From: Cloeon dipterum
Lineage: Eukaryota; Arthropoda; Insecta; Ephemeroptera; Baetidae
DNA length: 64,000 bases
Reading direction: 5' to 3'
Assembly: GCF_949628265.1 (NCBI RefSeq)
Contig: NC_088787.1
Coordinates: 9,910,501 to 9,974,500 of the forward strand
The notes beneath the pieces are model-generated. The model had not been told where the DNA came from. It did not search any database and was given only the letters and a program-made list of their open reading frames with translations. How positions within the stretch are numbered: position 1 is the stretch's first letter; each line of letters begins with the position of its first letter. A program made the translations under genes and the position numbers. Below are positions 24,658 through 36,060 of the stretch, piece after piece.

Positions 24658-24933
24658 GACCACCACAACCTGAGATTCGGGTGCACAAAGATTTTTATTC
24701 AAAACGCGATGCAATAAAATTCTGGATGATCGACGTGATTTCGAATTCTGAGGGGGTTAAAAAGGGGGTTGGTGGGTCTCATACCCCTCTAGTGCACTTT
24801 GGTCATCAAGACGGTATGCTGTTTTTCAAAATCAGATGATTAGAAGTCGAGATTTGGTCGATCATCCAGAATTTTATTGCATCGCGTTTTGAATAAAAAT
24901 CTTTGTGCACCCGAATCTCAGGTTGTGGTGGTC
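24658..24933. mobile_element. Fold-back (MITE-like) element with 77-bp arms
   Basis: Bases 24658-24734 are the exact reverse complement of 24857-24933 by eye, around a 122-bp loop. Outer ends read GACCACCACAACC and GGTTGTGGTGGTC. No open frame of note. Flanks both show CTA near the ends, but no clear target duplication. Perfect arms suggest a recent origin or gene conversion. Confidence 0.75.
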
Positions 24934-25070
24934 CTATTAACAAAAATTAAGTACCGTTTGACTCGTTTCGAAGTGAACTAGGTAACTGAATTGGTTTCAA
25001 GAGGACAATTATTCGTCAACGTCGTGCTAAGGTGCTGAAACAGACAAAAAATGCTAAATGTCAAGTTATT

Positions 25071-25203
25071 GAGGGGGTTAAAAGGGGGTTGGGGGTTGGT
25101 GGGTCTCAAACCTCTTTAGTGCATTTGGGGACGTCGAGAAGAATCTAACGGTGTGCAGTTTTTTAAAATCTGGTGATTAGAAGTCAAGATTTAGTCGATC
25201 ATC
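25071..25203 (+). repeat. Second copy of the fold-back element's loop
   Basis: Matches 24750-24865 in order: GAGGGGGTTAAAA, GTTGGTGGGTCTCA, TTTAGTGCA, then TGATTAGAAGTC and TCGATCAT. The arms are missing here, so this is a partial or older relative of the element. Confidence 0.65.
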
Positions 25204-26165
25204 GTTTTTTATCAACCTTGAAAAACAAGGGTTTTCGAAGTTTTCATTTTTTATTAAAAAAATGAGGGAAAACGCCATTCCAAATTTTAACTTTTCAAAC
25301 TTAATTTTTTGTGCTCTACAAAATGGGTATGAAAAAACAAAAAATTTTAATATGTTCATTTTCAATTTTGAGTTTAAAATAAAAAAAAATCAATTTTTAT
25401 GACCTTGACCTTTGACCTAACACTTTTAGATCACCATAAAAGTTGTTTGCCTTGTTAAGATGAGTTACACGGTTTTTTAATTTTTGTTCTAGGACCACCC
25501 TGAGAAGAGTTACAAAATACTCAAAATTCCCAAATTTTTACCTTTGAACGCCCGCAAAACCCGAAAAATTAGAAATTTGGAGTTTTCTGAACTGTTTTGT
25601 CGGTAAATTAGGGCAAAGATTGCGCAAAAAAACTTTCGTCGAAATCCATAGACCCCTGGACAAAAATTTGCTGCTTTCACAAATTTTTGCTATAAATTTT
25701 ATATATTTCTAAGATAATGAATAAATAATTAATTTATACTATAAAATCGATTCATCAATAAGGTAATGAAGTAACGAAGCCAAAATAATGGACACCGCAG
25801 TCTTATGCCATGATTTTTTTAAGGTGCTTTACTAGTCATTGCCCGCAATTTTCTCGAAAAATTCGGCTTTGAGTGAGAACACGATGAAAAACTTCTTCTA
25901 GATTGATTAGAAATGCCTTCCTGTGTCATATATCTATTTTTAATAATGTTTAATTCAGCATTTACAGATTTAATCAGTTTTTTGTTTCCCTTGTAAAATT
26001 CCTCAAAACAGAGATGGGCCAAAAAAACAAATTGCAACAGAAAGAGATGGGCCAAATTTCCGCCGCGTTAACGACGTGAGAGAAAAAAACATGTTCCAAT
26101 AAAAGGCTTTTTAAATTAATAAAACATTTTTATTACCTAAAAATTTCATTATAGATATATGTACA

Positions 26166-28932
26166 TTAATAAACGTATTTAATTTTGTCTCCAATGAAAA
26201 TTCCACTTTCGGTATAACTGTCAAGAATGTTGATGAGTTCTTCATCCACAAACCAGTTGGCTGATTCGTTATTAATATTAGCGCCGAAGAAAAAGGCAGT
26301 CACGTCCGGATATTCCTCATTTGTTGTCCTACCATTTCTCAAACTTTTTGCAAGCGTGGAGTATTCACTCCTTCGATCATTCAAGTAAAACTTTAAGCAC
26401 GTCAAATTACTAAGGCAAACTGCCGCGCATTTGAGGAACTCCACAATTCCATTGAATTGTTCGACGTTGACGATAAGAGCTAAAGAATCGACATCCAGAT
26501 CTATGACGAGAGTCTTCAGTTTCTGCAGGATTTCTTTTTTAGCGATTTTTGAAGTTAGTTTTTGCAGATCTTCGAGGTAGGGGTCGCTCAAGATGACTTT
26601 CTCCAAGTCTGGCGCACACAATATATTCACCATCTCGTCCCTGCTTCCGTTCGGGCTGCAAATGAATTGGAAAACGTGAAGTTGTAATCTGACGATCCAA
26701 AAAATATTTAAAACTATAATATAATAATCAAATACATACGAATGCCATCTTTATTAAACACCCAGGTTGCCAAATAAACAATTAAGGTAATTTATGTTTG
26801 AAAATCTTTTACTATATAGACCATTTTGCGTGCGTTCTACGTGTTTTACGGAATTCAAAAGTTGTAAAAGTGGATCAAAATGTTAAATTTTGACAGCGTC
26901 GCATAAGTTGTTGGTTTGATTCCAGTTAGAAGCGGAGCTTAAAGCCTTAAAATCGCGTGATTCATGCAAATGATATGGTGTTAAAAATAAAATATTTACA
27001 CAGAAAAACATACGAGCGTCTGAAATTCCCAACCTTATTTTAAATTATATGTACTCACAACACAAAATTCAATTCCACTTCTTTGAGACGAGCGTAAAAA
27101 GTGATCGGCTCTGGGTCGCTGATGACAAGAAACAACCGTAGTCTCTCAAGCAAAGGGCAAGCAGTGAACATCCGATTTAAATTCAGGAACGGTTCCATCT
27201 CGTTGTCATCGTGTTCGATGTTCAATGCGTTTAGATTAGCTCCGAAGGTGTAAATAAAACGGAACATAACATCGGGCGGGAAGTCGAGGAAATTCAAGCT
27301 CTCAATGTTGGTGAATTGCAAAATATAATTCAAGCACTCCCAATCCCAATTGGGGTCTTCATACCAATACATCTGAAATAATAACAAAATTGTTAAATGG
27401 AATTGAAACTATACCTACAAATAATATCTATTAATCAATTGAAATAGATTATCAATCATATTTTACTACCGAAAGGTGTCTGACGTTAGGGTATTGTATG
27501 TGCACGTCTTTTTCTGGGAACTCCAAATTGATTTTGATCATTAAGTGTTGCAGATTTGAGTATCCATCAGGGTCTACTTTGTTTGGAGTAGAAGGGTCGT
27601 AGTCTCCCTTTGGGAGGAACAGCTCAGAATACTCTTGTAAAACGTGCAGATTCGAAAGATTCCTCATGCACTCTCTTCTAAGAGTGCAATTGTTCCGTGC
27701 CGTGTAGAGAAATTCTTTCAAACTCGACATACATTTTTTTAAAACTTCCGCACATTTGACACGATCACTATTAAAATCGTCGTAGTCGTCAAAGCTTTCT
27801 GGGAAGTTGATGCTGAGAATTTGCAAGCTTGGAAGGTTTTCGCACAGTTGGAGTACGTCTTTGAGTTCGAAGCAGCACCATTCATCCAGCTGAAGGACCC
27901 GCAGATTTTTTAGCTGGCACAGCGCCTTCAACATCTCAGCATCCACGATCGAATCGAACTTTCTGTAGTATTGAGGGGTTTTGCCCAACAGCAAAAGCTC
28001 TTCGATGTTGGGAGTGAACTGCGAAATCCTAATCACTGCCTGCATAAATGAAGCAAATTTTATGAAATGTTATATAGAGATTCTAATTTATTTTTTTAAA
28101 TACAAACCGATTTAAGATATTGATATTTCAGCCGAATTGGGCAGAAAGACAAAAAGGCGGTCAAGTCGATGACCTTGAGACCAAGTGCCATGTAGAGCCT
28201 TAGAGCCGGGCACATCAAGATTCTCATGTCACTTTCCTCCCGAATAAGACTCGTGCACTCAGTAGTCATGATGTATTTCACAACCTTCACGAGCAGGGTT
28301 GAAGCTGACAATTTTTAGATAATTTAATTAAAAATGGACTGGAGAGATAATAATATAATGCAACTTTTATAGTTTCATTTTGACAGGATTATGGGCTGCT
28401 GCATAATAGGTATCAGCCAAGCTACGCATACGCAACGCCAGCCGGCAAATTTTGGGTTTCTTTTTCAGCACACCCAGAAATAAATCCTTAGTTAATAACG
28501 GCCAACAGTCAGCCGTGCCAAAAGCGGCATGCGATTTTTGCTTCAGTTGAAGGCACGATTTTTATTCAGACCGTGTGGTACTTTCCCATCTCAATTGTTC
28601 AAACTATTGCAGCGCGTAGAATTTATGACAATTTTGGATTGTTATTGGACAGTATTTTTCAAATATTTGTTTTTCCTGCTGCTCTTTTAAAATTGCTGAG
28701 GCCGAAAACATTGGCACAGAAACGTTTCTGGTCAGCTTTATTAAAAGGCCGAAAAAAATTTAAATTAAAAGATCAAATTTTTCTACTTACGAAGATCTGT
28801 GATGTATTGAATTTTGGCCGCGGCCGTTGGTGAGAGGCCGAAATTCAACGCAATTCGCCGAACGCGGTCCGCGCAGTAGCGTGTGCGTAACTGCATGCTC
28901 TGGCCCAATTTAAACTGATCCTGGTCTGCCAT
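26166..28932 (-). CDS. F-box-like / leucine-rich-repeat protein, copy A
   Basis: Five exons, 28932-28791, 28304-28108, 28039-27470, 27372-27059 and 26655-26166, close in phase and give 570 aa. Exons 1-2 join to DLPSTLLVKVVKYI, which resembles the start of an F-box (LPxxLLxxIxxYL). The rest has leucine-rich-repeat-like units, for example NIEELLLLGKTP, LKNLRVLQLDEW, LPSLQILSINF and FTNIESLNFLDF. By analogy it may be a substrate receptor of an SCF ubiquitin ligase, but the F-box is weak and this is inference. The start MADQDQFKLGQ is conserved in copy B. Copy B lies in the same orientation about 1.5 kb beyond its 5' end, so this is a local tandem duplication. Confidence 0.75.
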
Positions 28933-29170
28933 TGTGAAATAAGGCTACTGCGATGTTTAAATGTTGCTCAAGTTTCAGAAAAGCAGTAAAAATGATGGGA
29001 AATTAGTAGAAGGCTGGCTTTTGCCCGCAGTTTGTTTTTTAATCGCCCACGCGTTCTTCAGGGAGAAACGAAGTGAGCGAAACATCTGTTCCATCAGGTG
29101 GTTTACACTCCTCCCTCGAGTGGGGGTGAACTGAATTAAAATAGTTTAGGGGTAGGTGGCGGGAAACGTG
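28320..29170. repeat. Duplicated 5' region of LRR copy A (intron 1, exon 1, promoter)
   Basis: Nearly the same sequence as 34740-35640, including intron 1, exon 1 and upstream DNA (for example CACGCGTTCTTCAGGGAGAA and CACTCCTCCCTCGAGTGGGG). The duplication therefore carried the promoter. Confidence 0.8.
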
Positions 29171-29189
29171 CGTGCGCCAGACCTGAGAA

Positions 29190-29950
29190 TTGATTCGATC
29201 CCGCACTTGGCATGCGTCCGTTCCACTCGGTACGCAAAATTTGCTCTGCTAGATGGTGTTCCATGTAGGGGTTTAGAAAACACTAAAAGTACAGGTAATT
29301 GACCAGTTGCATAAACCCTTAGTTATTAAAGCCACCAACAGATGGCGCAACCAAAGATTTCTTTAAAAATTTTGTTTTAAGCTGTTTTAAGGCATATCCG
29401 CTGCGATTTCAGACTCAATCTAGCTATTTTGCATTTTGCAATTAATATGCTTTTTTTGACGTCCTGAAAACCAAAATCGGTTCAGCCATTCACCGTAGAA
29501 ACGTTGGAAAAGATTTTTTTATTTTAAAAAATAGTTTTTCATGATTCTACGGCGATTGGCTTAACCGATTTTGGGTTTCAGCTCGTCAAAAAAGCATATT
29601 AATTGAAGAATGCACAGTAGCTATGTAGATTGAGTCTGAAATCGCAGCGGAAGTGCCTTAAAATCGAAAGTCTACGGTGGCGCCATCTGTTGGCGGCTTC
29701 GAACACTTACGGTTTATGCAACTGGTGAATTGTTAATCTTTTTTAATTTTTGATACGAAAAATAGATAATCAGCACACGCTTGGGTATGAAACAATTATT
29801 ATTGAAACGGGGCTTATTAATTTCCTACCGAAGTCGGGCACAACGCACCAGAAATGTTCCAAAGATTATGTAAAATAAATTAACCTCGGTGACGTTTTGC
29901 ACGATATTGAATACAATAATATAGACAACATTCAGTGTTATATCATGTTG
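29190..29950 (+). repeat. Duplicated flanking block, copy 2, split by a MITE
   Basis: Same block as at about 23890, interrupted at 29302-29726 by an inverted-repeat element. It continues with CACACGCTTGGGTATGA and a phrase close to GTGACGTTTTGCACGATATT. No gene is supported here or in 29951-30398, which holds a poly(A) signal for copy B (30362-30357, minus). Confidence 0.7.
29302..29726. mobile_element. Long-inverted-repeat MITE, 425 bp
   Basis: Ends ACCAGTTGCATAAACC and GGTTTATGCAACTGGT are perfect inverted repeats. Weaker complementarity runs inward over most of the element (for example GATGGCGC facing GCGCCATC, and CGCTGCGATTTCAGACTCAA facing its complement). AATTG lies on both sides and may be a target duplication (one base offset on the right). 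No coding capacity. Confidence 0.8.
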
Positions 29951-32059
29951 TATTTTGATATGTTAATAATATACATATTAACATATCATAGAAAAGATTT
30001 GAAAATTTAGACACAATGATGTTTGAAGCTTCCTAAATTTTCTGACTTAATTTTATTTAAGGTGAAGGCACGCCCTCGTATTATGTACATTTGTAAGATT
30101 TCATCAGCTTAATATCTAATTTCTTTTTGCTCGAACAATTTGTCATAACATTCGTGCGCCTACAGTTCCGAGTTCCGATCCCAGCTCCCGCACTGGAATT
30201 ACTCTGATAATGAAGACGGACATCCTCGCACAAGAACCAGCCGCGACCAACGTAGTGCCCTTTGCTATCCTGCTTTCATATTATTTTCAAGTGCCAGAGG
30301 TGACTTTTAATCAGGGAAAATATGCGAAGGAAAAAAAACATTAAGTTTAAGGATTTTTATTAACAATAAATTTCATTAATTATTAATATATAGGTACGTT
30401 AAAAAACGTATTTAATTTTTTCTCCAATCGAAATTCCACTTTCAGTATAGCTGTCAAGAATGATGATGAGTTCTTCATCCACAAACCAGCTGATGGTTGA
30501 TTCGTTATCAATATTAGCGTCGAAGAAAAAGAGAACCTCGTGAAGATATTCTTCATTTATTGCCTTTCCACTTCTCAAAAGTTTTGCAAGCGTTGAGTAT
30601 TCACTCCTTCTATCATTCAGGTAGAACTTTAAGCACGTCAAACTACTAAGACAAGCTTCCGCGCATTTGATGAACTCAACAATTCCATTAAATTGCTCCA
30701 CAGTGAAGGTAAGTGTTAAATAATCCAGTTCTATGACGAGAGTCTTGACCTTCTGCAGGATTTCTTTTTTGGCGACTTTTGAAGTTAGTTTTTGCAGATC
30801 TTCGAGGCAGGGGTCGCTCAAGATGACTTTCTCCAAGTCTGGCGCACACAATATATTCACCATTTCGTCCCTGCTTCCGTTCGGGCTGCAAATGAATATA
30901 GGAAAAGGTATACGAGATGAATATTAAGCTGATGAAATAAAACTCAATCAAAATTATGATGGAAGACCACCAAATATTATTAAATGTCACTTTTGTTTAA
31001 AAAGAAATCCATAACATATCGACCTATTAAGGCCATTTTGCGTGTTTTATGCAATTCTCAGGTTTATTAAGCAGATCATATACATATTATAAGCCTTACA
31101 AATGCGTGTTTCGTGCGTACATGGTGTCAAAAAGAAATTCGGTCGCACAGGAAAATAAGACGAGCGTCTGGATTTCCCGTAACCCTATTTTAAATAATAC
31201 TTACAGCGCAAAATTCAATTCCACTTCTTTGAGACGAGCGTAAAAAGTGATCGGCTCTGGGTCGCTGACGACTAGCCACAATCGTACCCGCATAAAAAAA
31301 TATAACCCAGGAATATCCGGAATAATCTTAGATTAATCAAAATTTACCCGAAAAAATTAATCCAAAAAAATGATCCAGGATTAATCCTGTATTAATTGAG
31401 ATTAATCTATGAATGTTTAAGATCAATCTAGAGATTAATCTAAAAAAATATTCTCAGATTATTCCTTAGATTATTCTGAGATTAATCCAAAAAAATAATT
31501 TTTGGAATTTTCTTAGAATGAATCTAGATTAACCTTAAAATGTTTTAAAGTCAATCTAGAGATTAATCTACAAGAATATCCCTAGAATAATCCCAAAGGG
31601 GAAATTTGAATATAGTTAATAGAATATCCCCAGATTATTCTATGGATCATTCTGAGATTAATTCAAAATATTTTTTAAATATCCCTTGAATATTCTTTAA
31701 AAACCCTAAAAGAGAAGAACTTTGATATTATTCTTAATATTAAAAACAAAATTAATTAAGAAACATAATTTAATCAAGAAAATTAACTGCCATATTGTTA
31801 AATAATATCACAAAAAATATTTTTCAAAGAAATATTTTTTATTAAGTTGATGGATTAAATTTTGATATTAAATCCTAATCCTTTTTCATTTTCTAATACA
31901 AAATTATGATGCCTTTTATTCATAGATGCTGCCCAGATTTAAAAAGGTAAAAAAAATCATAAAATCGATTAAATGAATTAATTTCTTAACACAAAGAGTC
32001 TTAATTAATGCTACCGACAAACGAGCAAATATGAAAATAATGGTCAGAAGGACAAAAAA

Positions 32060-33075
32060 GGGTTAAAAGGGCGATTTTAGTGTGCGCGTGGTAGCGGCGG
32101 CTGCACATGCATGCACGCACTTGCATGGAATGCCTGCTGCTGCTGCTGCTGCCTGCCTCTGTTGTGGAGCGGGGGAGGGGCGACGGGCGGTGGCAGCAGG
32201 ACTAGCGAGCAGCAGCAGCAAGAGACTTACAAAATCCTGCTTCGCTCTCTTTGTCTAACGCGTCAACGGTCAACCGCCGTTCAAATCGAAGTTATTAACG
32301 GACGCAGGACGCCGGACGCCGCCAGTATGGGACAACACGGACGTCCCGCGGACTCGGACGGATGGCCTGGATCTTGCGGTTAACAGGGTAAGTCCCATTT
32401 TATAGATTAGCGTCCAAAGAAATTAGAACAGATCGCGCAACTTTGAAATCCAACGGTTTTATAGTAAAATTACACTTTTCGCCGCTTCTTGTACGGTTTT
32501 TGCCTCCAATATATTGATAATGGATTCCCGCCAGTCCTTAAGATCACAATTCGAACCCCGTAAATAAGTTTGGGTGGCGGAAACTGTCAGTCGGTGATGA
32601 AAAATGTAATTTTTCTATGAAAATCACGGTGGCATTTTTAGTACGCTTACGCGAATTTTTTATTACACATTCTGATTCAATTGGATTTGCATGGAAAATG
32701 GAAAAATATTATGCATGATTTTAATACATACTTGAACCTTCCATTTTCTAAGCAAAGCTAATTGAAATAAAAGATATTATGGGGGACTCACACTTTCCGC
32801 TCACTCACACTTCTCGCTCTGATGGGAAGATTCAATGTTAATCCCTATCCTAGCGAGAAGTGTGAGTTGGGCGAAAATGGTGAGTCTGCCATATATATTT
32901 TTTTCTTTGAGTCTCTCCCTTTTTTAGCTTCAAGCCGTTCGGTGACATTTTGCACGACGAAAAAAGATGCAATCGTTAAAGTTCTGCAGTTTGGGCTTCA
33001 AGATAAGGCGCTGCTGGCATCGTATGATAGAAAAATTGTAGCTATATTATGTAATATGATTGATAACTAATAAAT
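32060..33075 (+). other. Gene-like cargo inside the transposon
   Basis: A GC-rich stretch (about 32080-32395) stands out from the AT-rich element. It has CTG and CAG triplet runs and ends in a strong donor (CAGG then GTAAGTCC at 32388). A candidate acceptor (CCCTTTTTTAG, near 32928) and AATAAA near 33070 follow. Only short frames run across this splice, so I claim no protein. It resembles the promoter, first exon and tail of a captured host transcript, or a non-coding unit. Confidence 0.4.
32803..32867. repeat. Short inverted repeat inside the transposon
   Basis: ACTCACACTTCTCGCT (32803-32818) faces its exact complement at 32852-32867 across a 33-nt loop. It may be a hairpin in RNA or the remnant of a smaller insert nested in the element. 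Confidence 0.7.
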
Positions 33076-34739
33076 TTTGCAAATTTTTAAAATTTAAATT
33101 AAGTTTGTAATTATTTAAATGATTCCCAATTAAGTCGCAATGATAAAATATTTTGTAATGTTCTAGGAACACTCTGAGGGAAATTTTAAGAATTATTTAG
33201 GGATAATTTTTGTCACACTTTATGTTAACCTTAAAATGATATTAGAATAACCTAAGAACATTCTAAGCTAATTCTCAAAGAATAATACAAAGTTAAGATT
33301 TGATACGCTAAATATTAATCCTAGATCAGTCCAAAGATTAATCCATAAGTATATTCTGAGAATGTTCTAGGATCATTCTTTAGAGCTTTTTGAAACAAAC
33401 CCCGGCAGAATAATCCTGGAACATTCTAAGGATATTCTCTTAAATTAATCTACAGATTAATCCAGTATCACGAAAAACCGTATCATAAGTTCATATATAA
33501 TTAATTTTTTAGATTAATCCTGGGCGAAGTCGGTTTATTCTTAGAACATTCTCAGGCGATATTTTTTTATGCGGGTAGTCTCTCAAGCAAAGGGCAGGCA
33601 GTGAACAAGCGACTTAAATTCAGGAACGGTTCAATTGTGCGGTCATCGTGTTGGATGTTCAATGCGTTTAGTTTAGCTCCGAAGGTGTAAATAAAGCGGA
33701 ACAAAGCGTCAGGCGGGAAGTCAGTGACAGTCAAGCTCTCAATGTTGGGGAATTGCAAAATATAATTCATACTCTTCCAATTCCAATCTGGTTCTTTATA
33801 CCAATACATCTGAAATAATTACAAAGGCGTTATTAAAATAAATCGATTCGAAATCATCAAAATAATATGCACGAATCAATTGAAATAGATGATCAATCAT
33901 ATTTTATTACCATAAGGTGCCTGACGTGGGGATATTGTATGTGCACGTCCTTCTCTGGGAACTCCAAATTGATGTGGATCAATAAGTGTTGCAGATTTGA
34001 GTATCCAGGAACTATTTCGTTTGGAGTAGAGGGGTCGTAGTCTCCCTTTGGGAGGAACAGCTCAGAATACTCTTGTAAAACGTGCAGATTCGAAAGATTC
34101 CTCATGCACTCTGTTTTAAGAGTATCATTCCTCCTTGCCGTGTAGATAAATTCTTTCAAATTCGACATGCATCTTTTTAAGACTGCCGCACATTCGACAG
34201 GATCACTATTAAAATCATCGTAGTTGTCAAAGCTGTCTGGGAAGTTAATGCTGAGGATTTGCAGGCTTTGGAGATTTTCGCACAGTTGGAGTACGTCTTT
34301 GAGTTCGAAGCTGCACCATTCATCCAGCTGAAGGACCTGCAAATTTGTTAGCCGGTACAGCGCCTTTAACATCTCAGCATCCACGATCGAATCGAATCTT
34401 CTGTAGTACCGAGGAGTTTTGGTCGACAGCAAAAGCTCTTCGATGTTTGGAGTGGACTGCGAAATCCTTATCACTGCCTGCATAATATGAAATAATGTAG
34501 AGATTCTAATTTATTTTTTTTTAAATACAAACCGATTTAAGATATTGATATTTCAGCCGAATTGGGCAGAAAGACAAAAAGGCGGTCAAGTCGATGACCT
34601 TGAGACCAATTAGTGCCATGTAGAGCCTCAGAGCCGGGCACATCAAGATTCTCATGTCACTTTCCTCCCGAATAAGACTCGTGCACTCAGTAGTCATGAT
34701 GTATTTCACAACCTTCACGAGCAGGGTTGAAGCTGACAA

Positions 34740-35640
34740 TTTTTAGGTAATTTAACGAAAAATGGACTGGATGAAGAGATAATAATATAATGCAACTTAT
34801 TTTAGTTTCATTTTGACAGGATTATGAGCTGCTGCATAATAGGTATCAGCCAAGCTACGCACGGAACGCCAGCCGGCAAATTTTGGGTTTCTTTTTCAGC
34901 ACACCCAGAAATGAATCCTTAATTAATAACAGCCAACAGTCAGCCGTGCCAAAAGCGTAATGCGATTTTTGTTTCAGTTGCAGGCACGATTTTTATTCAG
35001 ACCGTGTGGTAATTTCCCATCTCAATTTTTCAAACTATTGCAACGCGCAGCATTTATGGCAATTTTGGATTGTAATTAGACAATATTTTTCAAATATTTG
35101 TTTTTCCTGCTGCTCTTTTAAAATTGCTGAGGCCGAAAACATTGGCACAGAAACGTTTCTGGTCAGCTTTATTAAAAGACCAAAATACATATTTCAATAA
35201 AATTAAAAGATCAAATTTTTCTACTCACGAAGATCTGTGATGTATTGAATTTTGGCCGCGGCCGTTGGTGAGAGGCCGAAATTCAACGCAATTCGACGAA
35301 CGCGGTCCGCGCAGTAGCGTGTGCGTAACTGCATGCTCTGGCCCAATTTAAACTGATCCTGGTCTGCCATTGTGAAATAAGGCTACTGCGATGGTTAGGG
35401 CGAGCTCTCAAAGGTTGCTCAAGTTTCAGAAAAGCAGTAAAAATGATGGAAAATTTGTAGAAAGCTGGCTTTTGCCCGCAGTTTGTTTTTTAATCGCCCA
35501 CGCGTTCTTCAGGGAGAAACGAAGTGAGCGAAACATCTGTTGAGGAACCATCAGGTGGCTTACACTCCTCCCTCGAGTGGGGGTGAACTGAATTAAAAAA
35601 GTTTAGGGGTAGGTAGCGGGAAACGTGCGTGCGCTAGACA
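34740..35640. repeat. Duplicated 5' region of LRR copy B
   Basis: Partner of 28320-29170, with small indels only. Confidence 0.8.
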
Positions 35641-35699
35641 GCAAATATCATGTGAATTAAATCGGGTAAGATGATAATCTTATAAATCCTTTCGAAAAT

Positions 35700-36060
35700 A
35701 TATGTTCTTTTTCACACACAACCTTTGATGGCGCATAATTTCCTCGGCCTTTGAAGTGATTTACCGCATACTTGGTAATCGTCCGTTCAACTCGGTTGCA
35801 ATATTTGCGCCGCTGGTGCTCCTGATGGTATTTGAGAACACTTGAATCAGAGTTAAATTCATTATTTTAGTTTTTGGCGAAGCAAAATTGATGGATCAAC
35901 ACGCTTTCGTATGAGGCAATAATTAAAACGTGGCTGCATAATTTCCTACTGATGTTACGCACATCGCGATAGATGTTCGTTTTACTGCGATTTTCCAGAG
36001 ATTATGTGTAAAAGAAATGAAAATCTGTGACATTTGCACAATATTTAATATATAATAATA
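35700..36060 (+). repeat. Duplicated flanking block, copy 3 (diverged)
   Basis: Shares order and phrases with copies 1 and 2 (ATCAACACGCTTTCGTATGA, TAATTTCCTACTGATGTTAC, CAGAGATTATGTGTAAA) but with many changes. It contains no MITE. The remainder up to 36521 is probably the form3 3'UTR. Confidence 0.5.

Larger units (their letters stand above)
23523..26165. other. Repeat-rich gene-poor stretch between GstO and LRR copy A
   Basis: No coding gene is supported. It contains a diverged copy of a block that also follows the LRR genes (about 23890-24040), a duplicated 'TTGCATGCCGTAAATTTTT' phrase near 24213 and 24402, a 77-bp-arm inverted repeat (24658-24933) and a direct repeat of that element's loop (25071-25203). 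AATAAA on the minus strand at 26133-26128 is the likely poly(A) signal of LRR copy A. Confidence 0.6.
31287..33575. mobile_element. Non-autonomous TIR transposon in exon 4 of LRR copy B
   Basis: Termini are 17-bp inverted repeats, CCCGCATAAAAAAATAT at the left and its complement at the right, flanked by TA on both sides (31285-31286, 33576-33577). Copy A has an uninterrupted GTAGTC at the matching place, which fits insertion into TA. The outer 400-450 bp on each side are packed with degenerate units such as GATTAATC, AGAATAATCC and AACATTCTAAG. No transposase frame was found. TA duplication suggests Tc1/mariner-like or another TA-targeting group, but the family is not settled. Confidence 0.85.
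30399..35370 (-). pseudogene. F-box-like / LRR protein copy B, split by a transposon
   Basis: Same five-exon plan as copy A: 35370-35229, 34732-34533, 34477-33911, then exon 4 in two pieces (33809-33578 and about 31284-31205, plus one copy of the TA target site), and 30885-30399. Outside the insertion there are no stops or frameshifts: exon 2 has one extra codon, exon 3 one fewer, and exon 5 one fewer. A 2289-bp transposon lies after the codons for CPLLERL in exon 4. A read-through transcript would end inside the element. The damage looks recent because the other exons are still open. It could still be functional in individuals without the insertion, or if the element is spliced out. Confidence 0.75.

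Noticed and set aside
32111-32383. 90-codon plus frame in the transposon cargo
   Set aside because: Low-complexity Cys/Gly/Gln runs from triplet repeats, and it stops just before the donor; probably untranslated.
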